In this document: piece after piece, positions 35,395 to 48,600 of the stretch
Layout: every line of letters starts with the position of its first letter
Position numbering within the stretch: the stretch's first letter is position 1
From: Ignelater luminosus
Taxonomy: Eukaryota; Arthropoda; Insecta; Coleoptera; Elateridae
Assembly: GCA_011009095.1 (NCBI GenBank)
Contig: VTPC01005851.1
Location: forward strand, 20,238 to 84,237
Length of the DNA: 64,000 nt
Direction: 5' to 3'
Notes under the pieces: model-generated
Told to the model about the DNA's origin: nothing
The model's input: only the letters and a program-made list of their open reading frames with translations
Database searches by the model: none
Made by a program: the position numbers and the translations under genes

Positions 35395-35445
35395 ATTTTA
35401 ATTATGACCGTTTCGACATATTTCTAAATGCATCCTCAGTAAATA
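35395..35445 (-). ncRNA. Weak hammerhead-ribozyme-like motif
   Basis: The minus strand reads CTGAGGA, an 18-base imperfect hairpin, then GAAACG and, 18 bases on, CGTT. CTGANGA and GAAA are the invariant core boxes of hammerhead ribozymes, and ACG/CGT could close helix III. Helix II is imperfect and helix I is only about three A-T pairs. Such motifs occur in Penelope-like elements, but no such coding sequence is nearby. It could be chance. Confidence 0.2.
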
Positions 35446-36476
35446 TTTTTAATATTGCATATTGCATACGATGTGAAAGGAAACGAATCCATATAATCTT
35501 ATTATTATTCACTTGTTGAAACAACCGTTTAAAGATAAAATTAGCCAACTATAATTAACTGATTCTTTAGGACAATTTACATAATAATTGCAATTTTCTT
35601 TTACTTTTCTAATAATTCTGCGGAAACGCTTTGTTACAGTGCAATTTTTTCTAAATTTTATAATTTATGTAAAAATATTCTTTCGATAACTCACTGCGTC
35701 TCTGTTTATCTTTTTGAGCTTGTTTTGAATTTTATTCACAAATCAATTAAATAGGGAATTTATTCCAAGGTTTTAGAAGTTTTAGACGTTTTGCAACATT
35801 ATTTACATTAATGGGTATTATTATTAGAATCATTTTAGAAGCAAAATCTGCCAAGATTAACTCGACTGGAAATTACCAATGTTATTTTAAACGATAGAAA
35901 CTTAATAGTTTTTATGTTTGATTTTAAAAAATGAAGAAATAACTTGTAGGAAGAAACGAATCGATCTTAGAATACTCAAAATTTAGAAGTTGGTCGATTT
36001 GGCGCTTGTTATCTGATAGATAAATAAAAAATATGCAATATGTAATTCTACATTTTTTTCTGAAATGTAGCTACAAATAGATGAAAAACAACCATCAAGT
36101 GGGGGTTGCCTAAAGTTTTTTATTAGAAGTAAAAACCTACCTTGATATTCTTGTAGGAAAATCTTCTTGTCCTTCCCTGGTTTACTATTACTTAGAATAA
36201 CTAAAAAAAAATAATAAAACCTATATCCACTACCTATCCATAACCTCAAGCTAAGGAGATCAGCTTGTGTAATGTTTTGTCAAGAAGAAAGTTTCAAAAT
36301 AGTCACGTCATTTTGCAAAAAGATGTTCAATATGAATGCCAGGGTTAAAGTTAACGGCATGCTAATATCAAAGGCATAAGAAAATTTATTAGTAAATGAA
36401 GTAAATACACTGACAAAATCTTCGCTGTTTCACTCCCAGTCTTCAAGCATCAACCCAACAAGAGGTTTGTCCCAAC
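35446..36476. other. AT-rich gap, nothing recognised
   Basis: Only one short low-complexity minus-strand ORF; no feature supported. Confidence 0.4.
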
Positions 36477-37664
36477 TAGGGCTATACAAAATAATCGATT
36501 ATCATTTAGAAAAAAATCGATTACTATTTCTATTAATCGACTTATCAATTTATCAATTACCCGATTATTAGATTATTTAATCAACCGATTAAACGGATTA
36601 TTAGAACTAAAGCCGCCTGTTTATTTCTCTATTGTTATTATTTTTCGTGAACTACTAGGTACATAAATACGCCCATTATACCTACTGATATATTTTTAAA
36701 AGAGTTAACAAACAATAATGATCACGAAAGTGTCAAACAGCACAACAATCAGAACATTTTGTCAGTTACTGTACCCAAGTAAAATTACGTTTCTGATTAG
36801 TCACCCTCGTTTGTTATTGAAATTAGGTTGTATATTTTCCGAGGTTTTTCTGAACTTGATCGGACTGTGTTTCTAAATTGTCAATGTGATAAATACTGAG
36901 TATTCATTTAATAAGAGAAAATCATCAACCAACAGATGGTGCTAAATCTCGCCAAAATGGCGGAAAAAAAGGAGACCATCAGGTGCAATCAATGTTGCTC
37001 GGGTTCGGGTCAGGCTGGGCCTCAGATTAAAAGTTTATCGGGCTTTTCGGGCCTACGACCGGTCAGACGGGCTGTGTTCGGACTTGTCAGGCTGTTTTTA
37101 TACTGCACCAAACCGAGATCTTTTTTCTACTGATTTGGACTTGGACAGATTTTCATATTGACCCAGACAAGCATTATTTTCATATTGAACTGAAAAGGAG
37201 GATTTTCGTACCGCACCGTAGGATGGATTTCTTGATCGGGTCCTTGCGCGGCCAGCTCAAAGCTCTGGTGTAGATCAGGCCGGGCCTCATTTTAAAAATT
37301 TATCGGGCTTTTCGTTCCTGTAGGGCTGCTTGGGCTTGTCGAGCTGCTAGAACGGGTCGTTAGGGTCTGTTGGATTGTTGCCTGCCGGGCTTTTTGGACC
37401 GTGTTTTGACCTGAAGATTTTGGCCAGTACAGAGCTCGAACCGACGGTAAGTTTTTCACATCACAGGTTACGCAGATCGAGTTTCTTTTTGATGGCACGT
37501 TAGTGGTACCGATTTGGATTCATGAAGCTCTTAATAGCTGATTATTATTTATAGTCTCCATAATTAATTAGGTACTAATTTAACGATTAATCGATTATTA
37601 TTTTATCATTTTCAGTAACCGATTAATCAATTATCTAACTTTTCAATTATTTAAATTATCCCTG
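36477..37664. mobile_element. hAT-like non-autonomous element carrying a GC-rich minisatellite
   Basis: The left end starts TAGGGCTATACAAAATAATC followed by several ATCGATTA/AATCGA words (36495-36600). The right end, read inward on the opposite strand, starts CAGGGATAATTTAAATAATT followed by ATTGATTAATCGGTTA-type words (37560-37664). YAGGG ends with repeated ATTAATCGAT subterminal words are typical of insect hAT relatives. No 8-bp target duplication was found and no transposase is encoded. Inside is the array at 36995-37420. Confidence 0.55.
36995..37420 (-). repeat. GC-rich degenerate minisatellite, opposite orientation to the 12-kb array
   Basis: Units based on TCGGGCTT/TCGGGCCT (reverse complement AGGCCCGA) with spacers. 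A longer block is duplicated: 37011-37054 and 37276-37318 share CTCAGATTAAAAGTTTATCG-like sequence followed by GGCTTTTCG, 265 bp apart. Composition contrasts sharply with the flanks. The array lies inside the hAT-like element. Confidence 0.75.
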
Positions 37665-40600
37665 ACAATCACTAGTTTGCGTAGGTAAAACTTTCTCGTT
37701 CCAATAACTCTGATTGCAATCCGAAATTAGCAGCTTGTGTTACAATAAACTGAAAATTACGATTTCAAATTTGCAAATTCTGGTTTTGGCGTCTGCACAA
37801 TCTACACTTTGAATAGCGAATAATAACATAGTAGGACGACTTCTAATCGTTCCAAAACAACACAGTTACAAACGAATTTCAAGCTAAGTAATTCAATTAA
37901 CTATCAAATCATCAGGTATCGTCGGACTTTTAAAAACCGCCGCGCTGCCATCACAAACATTTTCATAGATCGCCGCTCTGTCATTTTTTGCCCACAGCAT
38001 CACCGCTAGTATAGTTGTGAGTTTGTTATCTCCCACATAACTTTTGAGAAAAGGGTGAATATTACAAACACAAAAGTATTTAATGATCAAACTGATTGAT
38101 CTTATCCATTGCTGCAAGTGTTGAATGCAGACTGAAATCATACCTTTTGGATCAATTTCGTAGCTCAGAAGCAAATCTTATTAATTCCTTTTTTTTGAAA
38201 ATTGAGCCATTAACATTATTATAGGACTTATAATAGCATACTTCATCTTCTGAAACATTTTTTCATTGAACTTGTTTAAAAATAACTAAGAAATCCGATT
38301 TGTTAAGTCACCTAGCAGTACAGACTTAAATGGTGTTACCTGGCCGCTTTTTCGCTCTCTTGCATAATTGTAATTTAGGGACTTAACATACATAGTTTGC
38401 CTCTTGAAATACAGAACTTTAATGGATAAAACTGTTGTAGTTGCTTTTCTCATCAGGACGTGCAGTAATTTTGCCTCCTTCCACTCTTTCGCATTGAGAG
38501 CTAGTTTATCAATGCTTGAAGCTAATGCTGTCTACTTCAGTAGACCGTGCAACCTTCAACATACTTTTCTTTAAGACATCTTTTGGAAACTAAAGCACCA
38601 CATGATAGCATCTATTCTGAACTGTGAATCTTGCTGTTTTTTGTGGTTTAGTTACATGTTGCTGTTCAGAAACATAAAACCTGACAGCTATGTTTTAAGT
38701 TTACATTTTAATCGAGATTTTTGTAACAATAGCTTCTATGCAACCTTAATCAAAATTTGAACTTTGTACAGTTTGCTCTTAGATGCACAAACTAGGAGGA
38801 TATGTACGGAAATTGAGCCATCTAGGCAGATCAAACATAAAAGATTATCGAATAATGTATCATCCAGTCTCGGATCAAATGAACTTTCCTTGAAATTCGG
38901 TATCTCGGAAGTAGAAAACCAAACAGGCAAAGTCAAACTAAAAAGAGACTTTTCATGAGCAAAGATTTATTGCCATGGTAGCAAATTAAGAGGTTGTGCA
39001 GTGGCGATTCAGAAAGAAAAAATAAAACTTAACATTAGCATTAATGGTACGATATATGAAGGTGTTGATATGATTATGCAAAATACTTTCTTTGAGTAGT
39101 ATTTTTTCTTTCTAGATTTTCTTTTTGGAAATCTCTTCAAATGTTACCTTCATGTATGTATTGTTTTATTACATTGCAAGGAGGTCGTAGCTTGATAAAC
39201 TATGGCGCTGCTTAGTTACTGGAGCTAATAGTAAGTGTGTAGACGTTAGATCTGTAGGATATCACTAATGTATTCTGAGCAGCATTAGCAGTCTACTGCG
39301 TCTTAAAGTAACACTTGAAAAATAAATGACAGCGTGACTTCTCTTGATGTTAGCATAATAGTAGAATGGTCATAGATCTTTTTTTTCAAAGATTGATCGA
39401 GTCTCTGGAATCTCTTCGTCTGTTTTTCGTTATTATTGACTTCCATGGTTAATGAAAAATCATAAATTAAAGTAGTCAATTTTAGACACGTAGTAGAAAA
39501 TCAAAAGGAGATCTATTTGGTCTTCTATAGTAGTAAATTGTGGAGAATAATAGGAAAAAGTAGGTAATTATTTTCAAAAGGTTATATCTACAGATTTGTC
39601 ATATTGTAATTCCACGATATTGCTTTTTTGTCACAATAAGGACATAATAAGTCTACAATACCAAGACAAAGAAGAACTTAACTCAAAAGAATTTATCTAA
39701 ACATCAGTACTGTAAACCATATGAAGCCCATAGACGTGGGAGAGATACTGGGAAGCACTGGTAAACAGAGAACGTTTTATGTTCAATAAGCTGCTTTTAA
39801 GCTACGCTCCTTTGGTGAGTTTATGACCGTGTTGATTTCTATGTTTGGTAGGTGTGTTAATTGTGCGAATTATTTCAAAATGGATAATTTGTATTTTGTA
39901 AAAACAAAGAATAACGCAAGAGAATTAGTATTGAATTGCAGAGTTTTGGAAGTGGGCTGAGTATATGAAATCGTGCTCGTAGAGTCAATAGTGTGGTAGT
40001 GAAGATTAGCGTTATAATTTATTTTTGATCAAATAATTTCAAACTATTTGAATTTTGATCTTTTTTTTTGTTCGATCAATTTATTTCTGGCCAGATTCAT
40101 TTTGAACTTTTGAACTGGATTCATATGTTTGACTTGGAAAAGTGCAAAAATCAGTCAAGTCCACTGGAGTAAAGTCTTCAAGAGAGATGAAAAACGTTTT
40201 AAGCACCTCATAAGGGTATATTATAGCAGACAACAAAAAGAGCCTCGGAAAGCTTCAAAACTAACGTAAGAGTCTGGTTCTTGCACAGAATAGATCTGAC
40301 ATTACAAAAATGGACTTGGCTGGTTGTTGCATTGGATCCTTCAATTCTGCTGTATTTTGATTGCTTGGTATGGAATGAGGATGCAAACATTTGAGTACAT
40401 AACGTAGAGAACATCAAAAAGCTGATCTTACAGTAACTTAATTATGATCGAGATAGATAAGGTGAAGAATTACAGAGCTGAAAACGAGTAGTAATATGAG
40501 GTATAAAAAAACCAAAAGACTTCTGTTTTAGAAAGATCATAAACAAATGTAATGAGCATAGAATTAACGGCTTTAATTTGATAATTAATTCACAAAAAAA

Positions 40601-42089
40601 CCGATTTTCTCATACAACTTCTTTTAACAATTACCGTAAAAGCACAAAATAATCTAATCTGCGCTCTCGCAACCATTTCTACTAACAACGTAGTTACATT
40701 GCGACCACATTCCATGAGAAATACATATTATAATTGCTTTCATATGTACGTAAACAAACTGTAAACTTAAAAAAAATGGACAATTTTAATTTTCCGTAAA
40801 CACTACGCTTTAACTCTCTAATTACTTACAATTTAATATTATCTAAAACCGGAAACCATCTTTGAAAATACTTTATCTAAACAAAGCATTCGATCTTAAT
40901 TAAAACTGACAGTTTGATATTAGGCTAATAAACTTAAGGAAAACAATGCGGGCTCCAAATTTTTCAACTGAAATTATTACTACCTTCATCTTCAGGGACA
41001 CGCGGTGACTGCTATACAGAATGAAAAAATGTGACACAGAAATTTCGATACCACCCATTGCTAATTAGCTATTTTTAAATATGCTGTTATTAATTATTTT
41101 ATCAATGGAGGTGATTAATAACAAAAAAATCAAACTTGAGAATGAAAAAAAATATTGTTTATACCTGGAATGTGTACATTTCCTAATAAATAAATTACAT
41201 CATCGAATAAATATAAACGGTTCTTATTGGTTGAAAATGAGAAAATTACTATCAAAGTAGTAAGAACGACGAATTTACATTTTGTGGTTATTATCGCGTC
41301 AATCTGTCTGTCTAATTCTTATTTCTACTAACACACATTTGATTAGTTAGTCATATCCAGTTGAGGGAATGCACGTTATTTATTATTATGATTTTACGCC
41401 ATTCACATTCTAGAACTTTCTATTCTATTCAAATTCTATTTTTTTCTTTTTACGTTTTATGTGCTACGAGTATATAACTATTTTCGAAATTTCAATTCTG
41501 GTTCAACTATCGTACGTGAATGAAAACGTTTTGCGCGTTAGTACGAAGTTCTTTAAATATACCCACTTTATTTTTTTCTTAGGTGTACTCGAAACGCCCA
41601 CGATAGCGTGGGATATAACATGTCAAAAACTGAAAAACACACTATATATACAAATTAAAATAAAACTAACAATATTATTGTACAAAAAGTGTTATTCAAG
41701 AAAATAAGGAATGTTTACAATGTCAATTTGTACTTAACAATTGCGCAATCAATTTAAATGTAATCATCCTTGACATAATATGGAAATAGATGTAGTATTG
41801 TAAAACTCTTATTAAGTTACAATAAAAAAAAAATAAACCTGACTATTTTCACGATTTTCAAGTTGAATCTCAAACTTGTAAATTACTCATACTATGTGTG
41901 TTCTACTTTTCCATAAAAAAGTGTGGTCAAAGGAAACCATCGGCGTGCCATGTCGGCGTTAAAAATCTGAAAGAAAACACACCTTTTGGGAGGGTCGAAA
42001 AAGTTTCTATTATACTAACACCTGATTTACTTACGTCAGTTTAAAAGATAGTCTTTACATTAAGTCATCACTATCTAGTTGAGTTGAAG
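37665..42089. other. AT-rich stretch, no gene recognised
   Basis: Several ORFs of 60-95 codons occur (for example 37893-38174 minus) but show no domain, splice context or codon character that I trust. No transposon ends were paired. Confidence 0.35.
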
Positions 42090-42680
42090 CTAACGTACAT
42101 TTCTTGTAGATAATAATTTGTGGTACTCAGCTCTAGGATAAAGTTGTAAAATAGCCTTCCTTATTGAGAATGAATGTGATTGATGTGATGTGTAGAGAAG
42201 TGAGTAGTGCAGGACGTTATCTTTAATGGGCTTAAAATGTTTGTATAAAGCTACAGTATTTATATCTGCCACAAATAAATAATTTAAAATGTGGTTATGT
42301 GCTTTTTTACAACAAGAACAAAGTTCGTTTAGATTTAGATAAACAATAACTTCTTTTTTAGCTTTTAGGCATAACAAAGCATTTGTAGGAACATCAATTT
42401 GAAATACAAGATTTTTCATGACTGAGAAGCATTAATATTAGTGACATCGACGTAAAATAAAAATCCAAGATCCAAGCCAGAGTTTTTGTTTGCTTTTCCT
42501 TTAAAAAAAAAATAGGTCTCCTGATTATCAAATCTTACACTTGCTGTATCTCTAAAGAAACTTCTAAGAAATTGCCTACTTGAATCATCAATATGTTACT
42601 GTTGGATCAGAGATTTTTCTTCTGATGCATCTTGAATCGCTTTGGAATTGGAATATGTGTTAGTTTCAATTCGCTTGCTC
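42090..42680 (-). pseudogene. Unrecognised coding remnant, two overlapping frames
   Basis: From about 42680 the minus strand reads AIQDASEEKSLIQQ, then past one stop HIDDSSRQFLRSFFRDTASV and RFDNQETYFFFKGKANKNSG ending at a TGA near 42418. In another frame a 109-codon ORF (42090-42419) begins at that point with FQIDVPTNALLCLKAKKE and contains ELCSCCKKAHNHILNYLFVA. Adjacent protein-like pieces in shifted frames suggest a single decayed gene, perhaps of a mobile element. The Cys pair spacing hints at a metal-binding turn. Family unknown to me. Confidence 0.3.
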
Positions 42681-45600
42681 TTTTAATTCTACTTTTCCAT
42701 AAGTTGGAGACAATTCCTCAGGAGGAACTGACTTAGCAGTTGTTGTTGTAACCTCTGAACCTAAAAAATAAAAATTCTGTTAATACATAAGAATATAATG
42801 ACATCTTGCTTGTCCAGATTATTGTCAAAAATTGGTTCAGTTGATAGAACAAAATTATAAAATACAGTTATGATATCGTCCAACGAAAGCTAAAGATTGA
42901 GCGCTTTGCACTCTAAGGCAAACTCATATTTTTGCGCCTTCCCATCCTACATGAGACAAGCATGCCAGAACACAACCCGACCTGCATTCGTTTTTAGCTC
43001 TCTGAAAAAGGTTTTGCTAATAGGGGCTCTAGGGAGCTGAATTGATTCGTATAACAGCAAAACACGTTTGCCACTTTACATCTTGACTGCCAGAATTTAA
43101 TTATTCTCATTATTTTGATTAAATTTCTGCTCTAAAGTTAGTTGCTGCGGTAAGATTTGTCTTTATAGGAACCAATTCAGTTACTGGGACTACGTTGCCC
43201 TTCAGTGAGGATTAATGGAAAACGAAGCCCGACCTTGACTATCGTAGGTGGCCTTTTGAAGAAGGGTGTTAGCATTTCGTTTTTGGAAAGCAAAGTTCGA
43301 CCTTGCAACCGTAGGTAGTTTGTTAAAAAGCGTAGCCCAGCCCATGTTTGTTTGTAGTTTTCTTAAGAAGGTTGATGGAGCCACCAGAGGTGACCCGTTC
43401 AGTGATACACGCGACTCATGTTCGTATTTAGCTCTTAGAATGATCCGTTTTGAAATAAAAACAATTTCGATCGGTGGTCGTCGCAGGTGGCCGCACCCGT
43501 TTCGATTCTAAGAAGGTTAAAAGAACAGATAGATCTAGTTGTATATAGTAAATAAGTCTAGCCTTCTTCCTTTGATCAACTTGGAACTTGATTCAATCTT
43601 TCACATTTCATATTAAGCTTGATCAGTTTATTGTGTTGCTGTACCCAGCAATCTAGAAATGGGAAAAATTTGGAAAACTTGATAGAATTTACAAAAATGC
43701 CAGTCAATTCTTTAGAATCTTAGAAAACCAAAACAGCAAATCGCGAGATATGCCCTGAAAGATTTTTTTCCCTATGTGGTTAGTCTAGAATGATGTAAGA
43801 TTGAAATTCGAGAACACATGAAGTATGACCCACATACCTTATTTAAAATTTTGACTCTTATGTAGCTACTTATTGCCAGAAATGTATTTCATCTGATTTA
43901 AGATCTGAGGAACGTTATATTTTTATCATTTACAAAGAGCTCATTGTGTCATAATGATCTTTTAGGGCGTGTTTGAAAATTTACGGTAAAGGTAGGATGC
44001 GGGTAATGGATACGTTCTGCAGAGCTAACGCTAAACGGTTTGGTAAACATGAAGTAATCACAACCAATGATTAAACTTTTCTATACACAATTTGACGCGA
44101 CGGGAGTATCCTTATTGTGCATGTCGAGTAAATCTTAATCGTTTTGGATGGATAATAGTAACGTACACTCTGGATATATACAAAAGCCTTTTCGAGAGAC
44201 TGACAACAGTAAGGGAAATTTTTCCCAGATGAATTCTTTGAACGATTAAGGAGCATCCTGGGAGAGTTCAGTCGTATTATACTCGAATAGTTAGAAATTT
44301 AAAATTAATTGTTACCAGTCTGAAATTTAAAAACAAAATAACCTGAAGAACCAATTTTTGTTGGGCACCCTGCTCTTTTGAACCTCCTTTTAGACTCGAT
44401 CAGTAAATTCTGATGCTGAAAGACAAATGTTTTTTAATTGTGCTTTGCAAAAAAAAGTATCGCCCTGTTAATCCTTGTAATACTTAAAGGAACAAACAAT
44501 ATACATAGAAAATTGTAAAAAGAAGTTTTTTTTAACGAAGATTAAAAGATCTTGAAAAAGCAAAACATTTTATTGTTGTTTCATGCGAAGACTCAAAAAT
44601 CTTGTGTATTATTGATACTAAAAACTGTCTATTAACTGTGTTCTCCATTAACCTATTTAAAAGAGCTAAATACGAATATGTGTTGGACTGAGCCACTAAA
44701 CGGATCACCTCCGCCGGCCCAAAATTGGCCTTTGTCTTGCATTGACCTGTTTCAGTGAACTATCATGCCTGTACACCCTGAAGCAGTCGTCTCACTGGCT
44801 TAACGTCTAAGGACTGCCTTATGTGCAATGTTTTCTCACTGGTGGAAATCCTTGGAGGTCTTCATTCGTAGAATCTAAATTTTGCTTGAAGATTCTATAA
44901 TGACAAGCTTACGTTTTGGCCATCTCTCACCAATCGATAGCAATGATCTTGCTTTCGGCGTTTTCACCCAAAGAATCATATTCTAATTTATTATTTTAAT
45001 ATCTCCGAGCGTTTATTGTCATTGTGGCAGTTTCTTCTGTTATTTGAAAAAATTAATTTATTACAGTTTTTCCTATAAAAACTTGTCTTGAATGCAGAAT
45101 CTTCTTCGCACTTTGTTTACCTGGGTTATAGTTATATCTTCTGAAGTTGACCTTTTTATAATTGCTTTTTCATAGAAATTATCTTTCCCCTTTTCCTAAC
45201 AGAGGCAACTACTATGCGAGCTAAATTCGACTTTGGCTGTTCTTTTGACATGCATTTGCTTCTTTCCATCTTTACTAGTAGATTTCATCATTCAAGATCT
45301 TTTTTGCACTTCTTCCTTGCCTAATTCAACGTCTTTGTTCCTATCCAATTTTCTAGGTCACTTAAGCTACTGAATCTGGAAGGATAAAATTCTAAGCCCG
45401 GAGTTTACTTTAAACTATTTGGTATTTATGAAGTCTATCTGTTAACTAATGAGTTATGGGGATGCTGCTAAAGGACCAGTCAGACTCTAAAGTTAATAAA
45501 TTAGGAGTTTTTAGATCATTTCCTTTCGAAGCTATTTTTGCGTTTGAAGCTTCAAAAGAGACTTAACAAAACCAACGAGATCAAAATCTAGCTTGAAGTT

Positions 45601-48600
45601 GGTCTCTTCAAGTAAAAATTGATTAATGATTGAAACTCTTTTTTGCACTCGAACTCAAACAATTTAGTAGAAAGGCCGAAAACTGTCTTTTTGCTAGGAA
45701 TCGATAAACAGTATTCTAATTGCCCTTATTTAGACAGAACTCGGCTGTTAAAATCGAAGTGTATAAAGTCTTCGTTATAGAACAAAATAGAAAGACTTTG
45801 TTTGATATTTGATAAGTAGAGGCAGATGTAAGAAATAAAAGCAAGAATGTTGAGTTGGCTTTAGGGTCATTTTATTGTAATTCTGTATGGTTAGTCTGAT
45901 AATTATAGCACCCACATAATTAACTAATTTTTAAGTAAATTAAGAATTCTACCAATACTTTACTCGCCCACTATATACATGTCCTGGTAGATTATTTGTA
46001 AGAATAAGTTATAAAATCCAAGATTTATAGGTTTGTGAAATAGCAATTATTTTTATTAATCGAAGGTAGCTTATACGGCACGCCTTTTTTATAACAATAA
46101 AACAATTAACTTTTATTGCTTTTTTTTCTGCGAAGTATAAAAGGGTACAGTAAAGCACACTTGATTTAAATTCCTTGATGGTTTTGTCTTTTAACACAAA
46201 GATTGTTTTCAAATTCTCTACATTTGCTGCTTTTTCTTCTTAACCGCAATATGGGTTTTCCGTTATACTTTGACATTTCTGCGTGTAAACATGGTGTGGA
46301 GAAATAGGTCCAGTAAAACAGAACCATTATTCATTTCTTTTTTCTTGTTTCCATGTTTAAAATTAGATACGTAAACGTCATGGTGGCGCGAAAATTTTAT
46401 ATTTGAATATTGTAACTTTATAAGGATAGCGTGTTTAATAATTATTATTTGTGTAATCGCAACTCCTTTTTAACACTTTTTAAGATCGACGAACAGATAG
46501 ATAAACGAAGGTTACCGTTGACAAGTTTCCTCTTTTATTATTACATTTAAAACACAAAGAGCGTTAGTACCGACGGATATACAAAGAAAATGTCTGTTGA
46601 TGGGCATTTTACATCATGTTATTAACGTTATTTAATTATTTTTAACAAACGACTACAATGATGTTTATTTAGGATGCAGAACGATTTTATGTTTAAGAAC
46701 AATAGACAAGATAGATGAGGACAGGAAAAGGCTTGAGATCTCAAGGTCCGAAATTAAATAACAACCGTAGGAAATGGTCCATGTGTTATACGACCCATAA
46801 AAAGTTAAATATTGCCGCTTTTTATTACATTTCGCATGTGCGACTTCGTTTCACCAACGCTTATTACATAAACTAATAAGACGTGCCGACTCTACATATT
46901 TGAATTTACATTTTCAGTTTGTGGATAATGGGTTTCGTGAAGAATTGCTTGTAGATGTGCTCATTTTTTACATTTATACGTGCTGTCCAAAAAGTTCAGC
47001 ATTGGCGTGGCTTTAGGCAAATTAGTTTCTTTAGATCGTTTTTGTACAGTAGCTAGATTCGGCCTACGTGCAAACTTAATTATTTTATCAGCTGCAGACA
47101 CTTTTAAAAGATAATAATATTAATAAATGCTTTCATAATGTCAAGTTCATAATAATAATAATTATTATTATTATTAGCATTTTTGTTGTAGCCATTGTAG
47201 GTGTATGTAACATTACATTCCAGGTTTTTATATGATGTGTATAATAACATAACTGCAGAATGACAGTAATAAAACCACTTTTGGGTTTATCTTGATAATA
47301 ATCTTCAGTTCACTCTTGAAGTAATTAATTTTGATGATAACCTTTCGAATATTACAAAGCTAGTAGATCTAAATGAATTAGTAAACCGTATTGAATTTGA
47401 AGATTTTTCTTATTGAAGAAAAGCAAATTTGCAGCTTTAGGCATTAAAAATCTAAAATTTATTATTTGTAATCATTGCTTTTAATTATATGGAATTTAGT
47501 GGTTTTTCCCTCACTCACTTACCATATTGTGTATGTGAACGAACAATAATAATACACTTCATTAATTAAAAAAGATGTTTGTTGTTAACCGAGCTCTTTT
47601 AATATCAATATTTTACAATCATGTACTTTCAACAAATTACATGTTCCATTGAATATTTCATTGGAAAAAAATTAATTAGTAGGTGCTAATTTTATGACTC
47701 CTAAGAAATCTATTCATTATTAATGGACCACCCATTTTTTAATGTAATTATAATAAAGACTCTTAATTATCAGTATAATAAATCAAATTTACTACATTTA
47801 TAACGCCTCTTTTAAGGCAAGAATTTTATAAACGTCATCGAGCTGTGAATTTAGTTTTATTGACTTAAAAAACAGAAACATCCTTTTGCCCCCAAAAATT
47901 AAGTTAATGCAATTTTAATGAGAGCATCTGCATCTCAAGGACAAATATTTCAACCTAGACTTCTAAATTACTTTTTCATGCTTAGCTGATTGCAATAATA
48001 ATTAAGTTTTCAACTTGAAGAACCATCCGAATTTTATGGGTCCAAATAACATTCATCACACTTGAAGGTTTTTATGCCAAATTACTATACACATAGCAAC
48101 AATTCTTGATTAGATATCATCTTTACAAATTTCCAGTTAGTTTTAATTCTTTTTTCATATACAGGTGTTTTAACAGTGTGGTTTTGTTGTGTTATTATTG
48201 TTAAGTGACCTTATATACAGAGTAGGAGGATGGACTTATGTAAGTAATACCATTCAGTGTGTGTGTGTTTTTAAGATTTTATTGGTGAACAAGTTTAACG
48301 GTTGTGTTTATGTGACTAGATGCATGAACCTAGAATATAATAAAATGCTTGCAAATGTGATGTCATGAGTATTTTCTTAGCTTCCATAGTGTAGTGATGA
48401 TCATTATTGATGCTGGATGTGATGATTAAGGGATACATTTTAAATGATCAAATGAGATAGAACTGGAATCGAAGAGAATTGAGGATAATCAAGACAATAT
48501 GCAGTATGAGAAAAATTTTCCGGATGCTTTATTTCTGTTTCAATTTCTTTACTTTTGGAATATGTAATTCTGTTTATAATTTGGGTGATTGATAATACAG

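Noticed and set aside
36936..37498. ORFs across the second GC-rich array
   Set aside because: Same artefact of repeat composition, no start context or domain.
37893..38174. 93-codon minus-strand ORF
   Set aside because: No recognised motif; no supporting signals.
46136..46144. TATAAAAGG box
   Set aside because: No exon, ORF or composition change follows; likely chance in AT-rich DNA.
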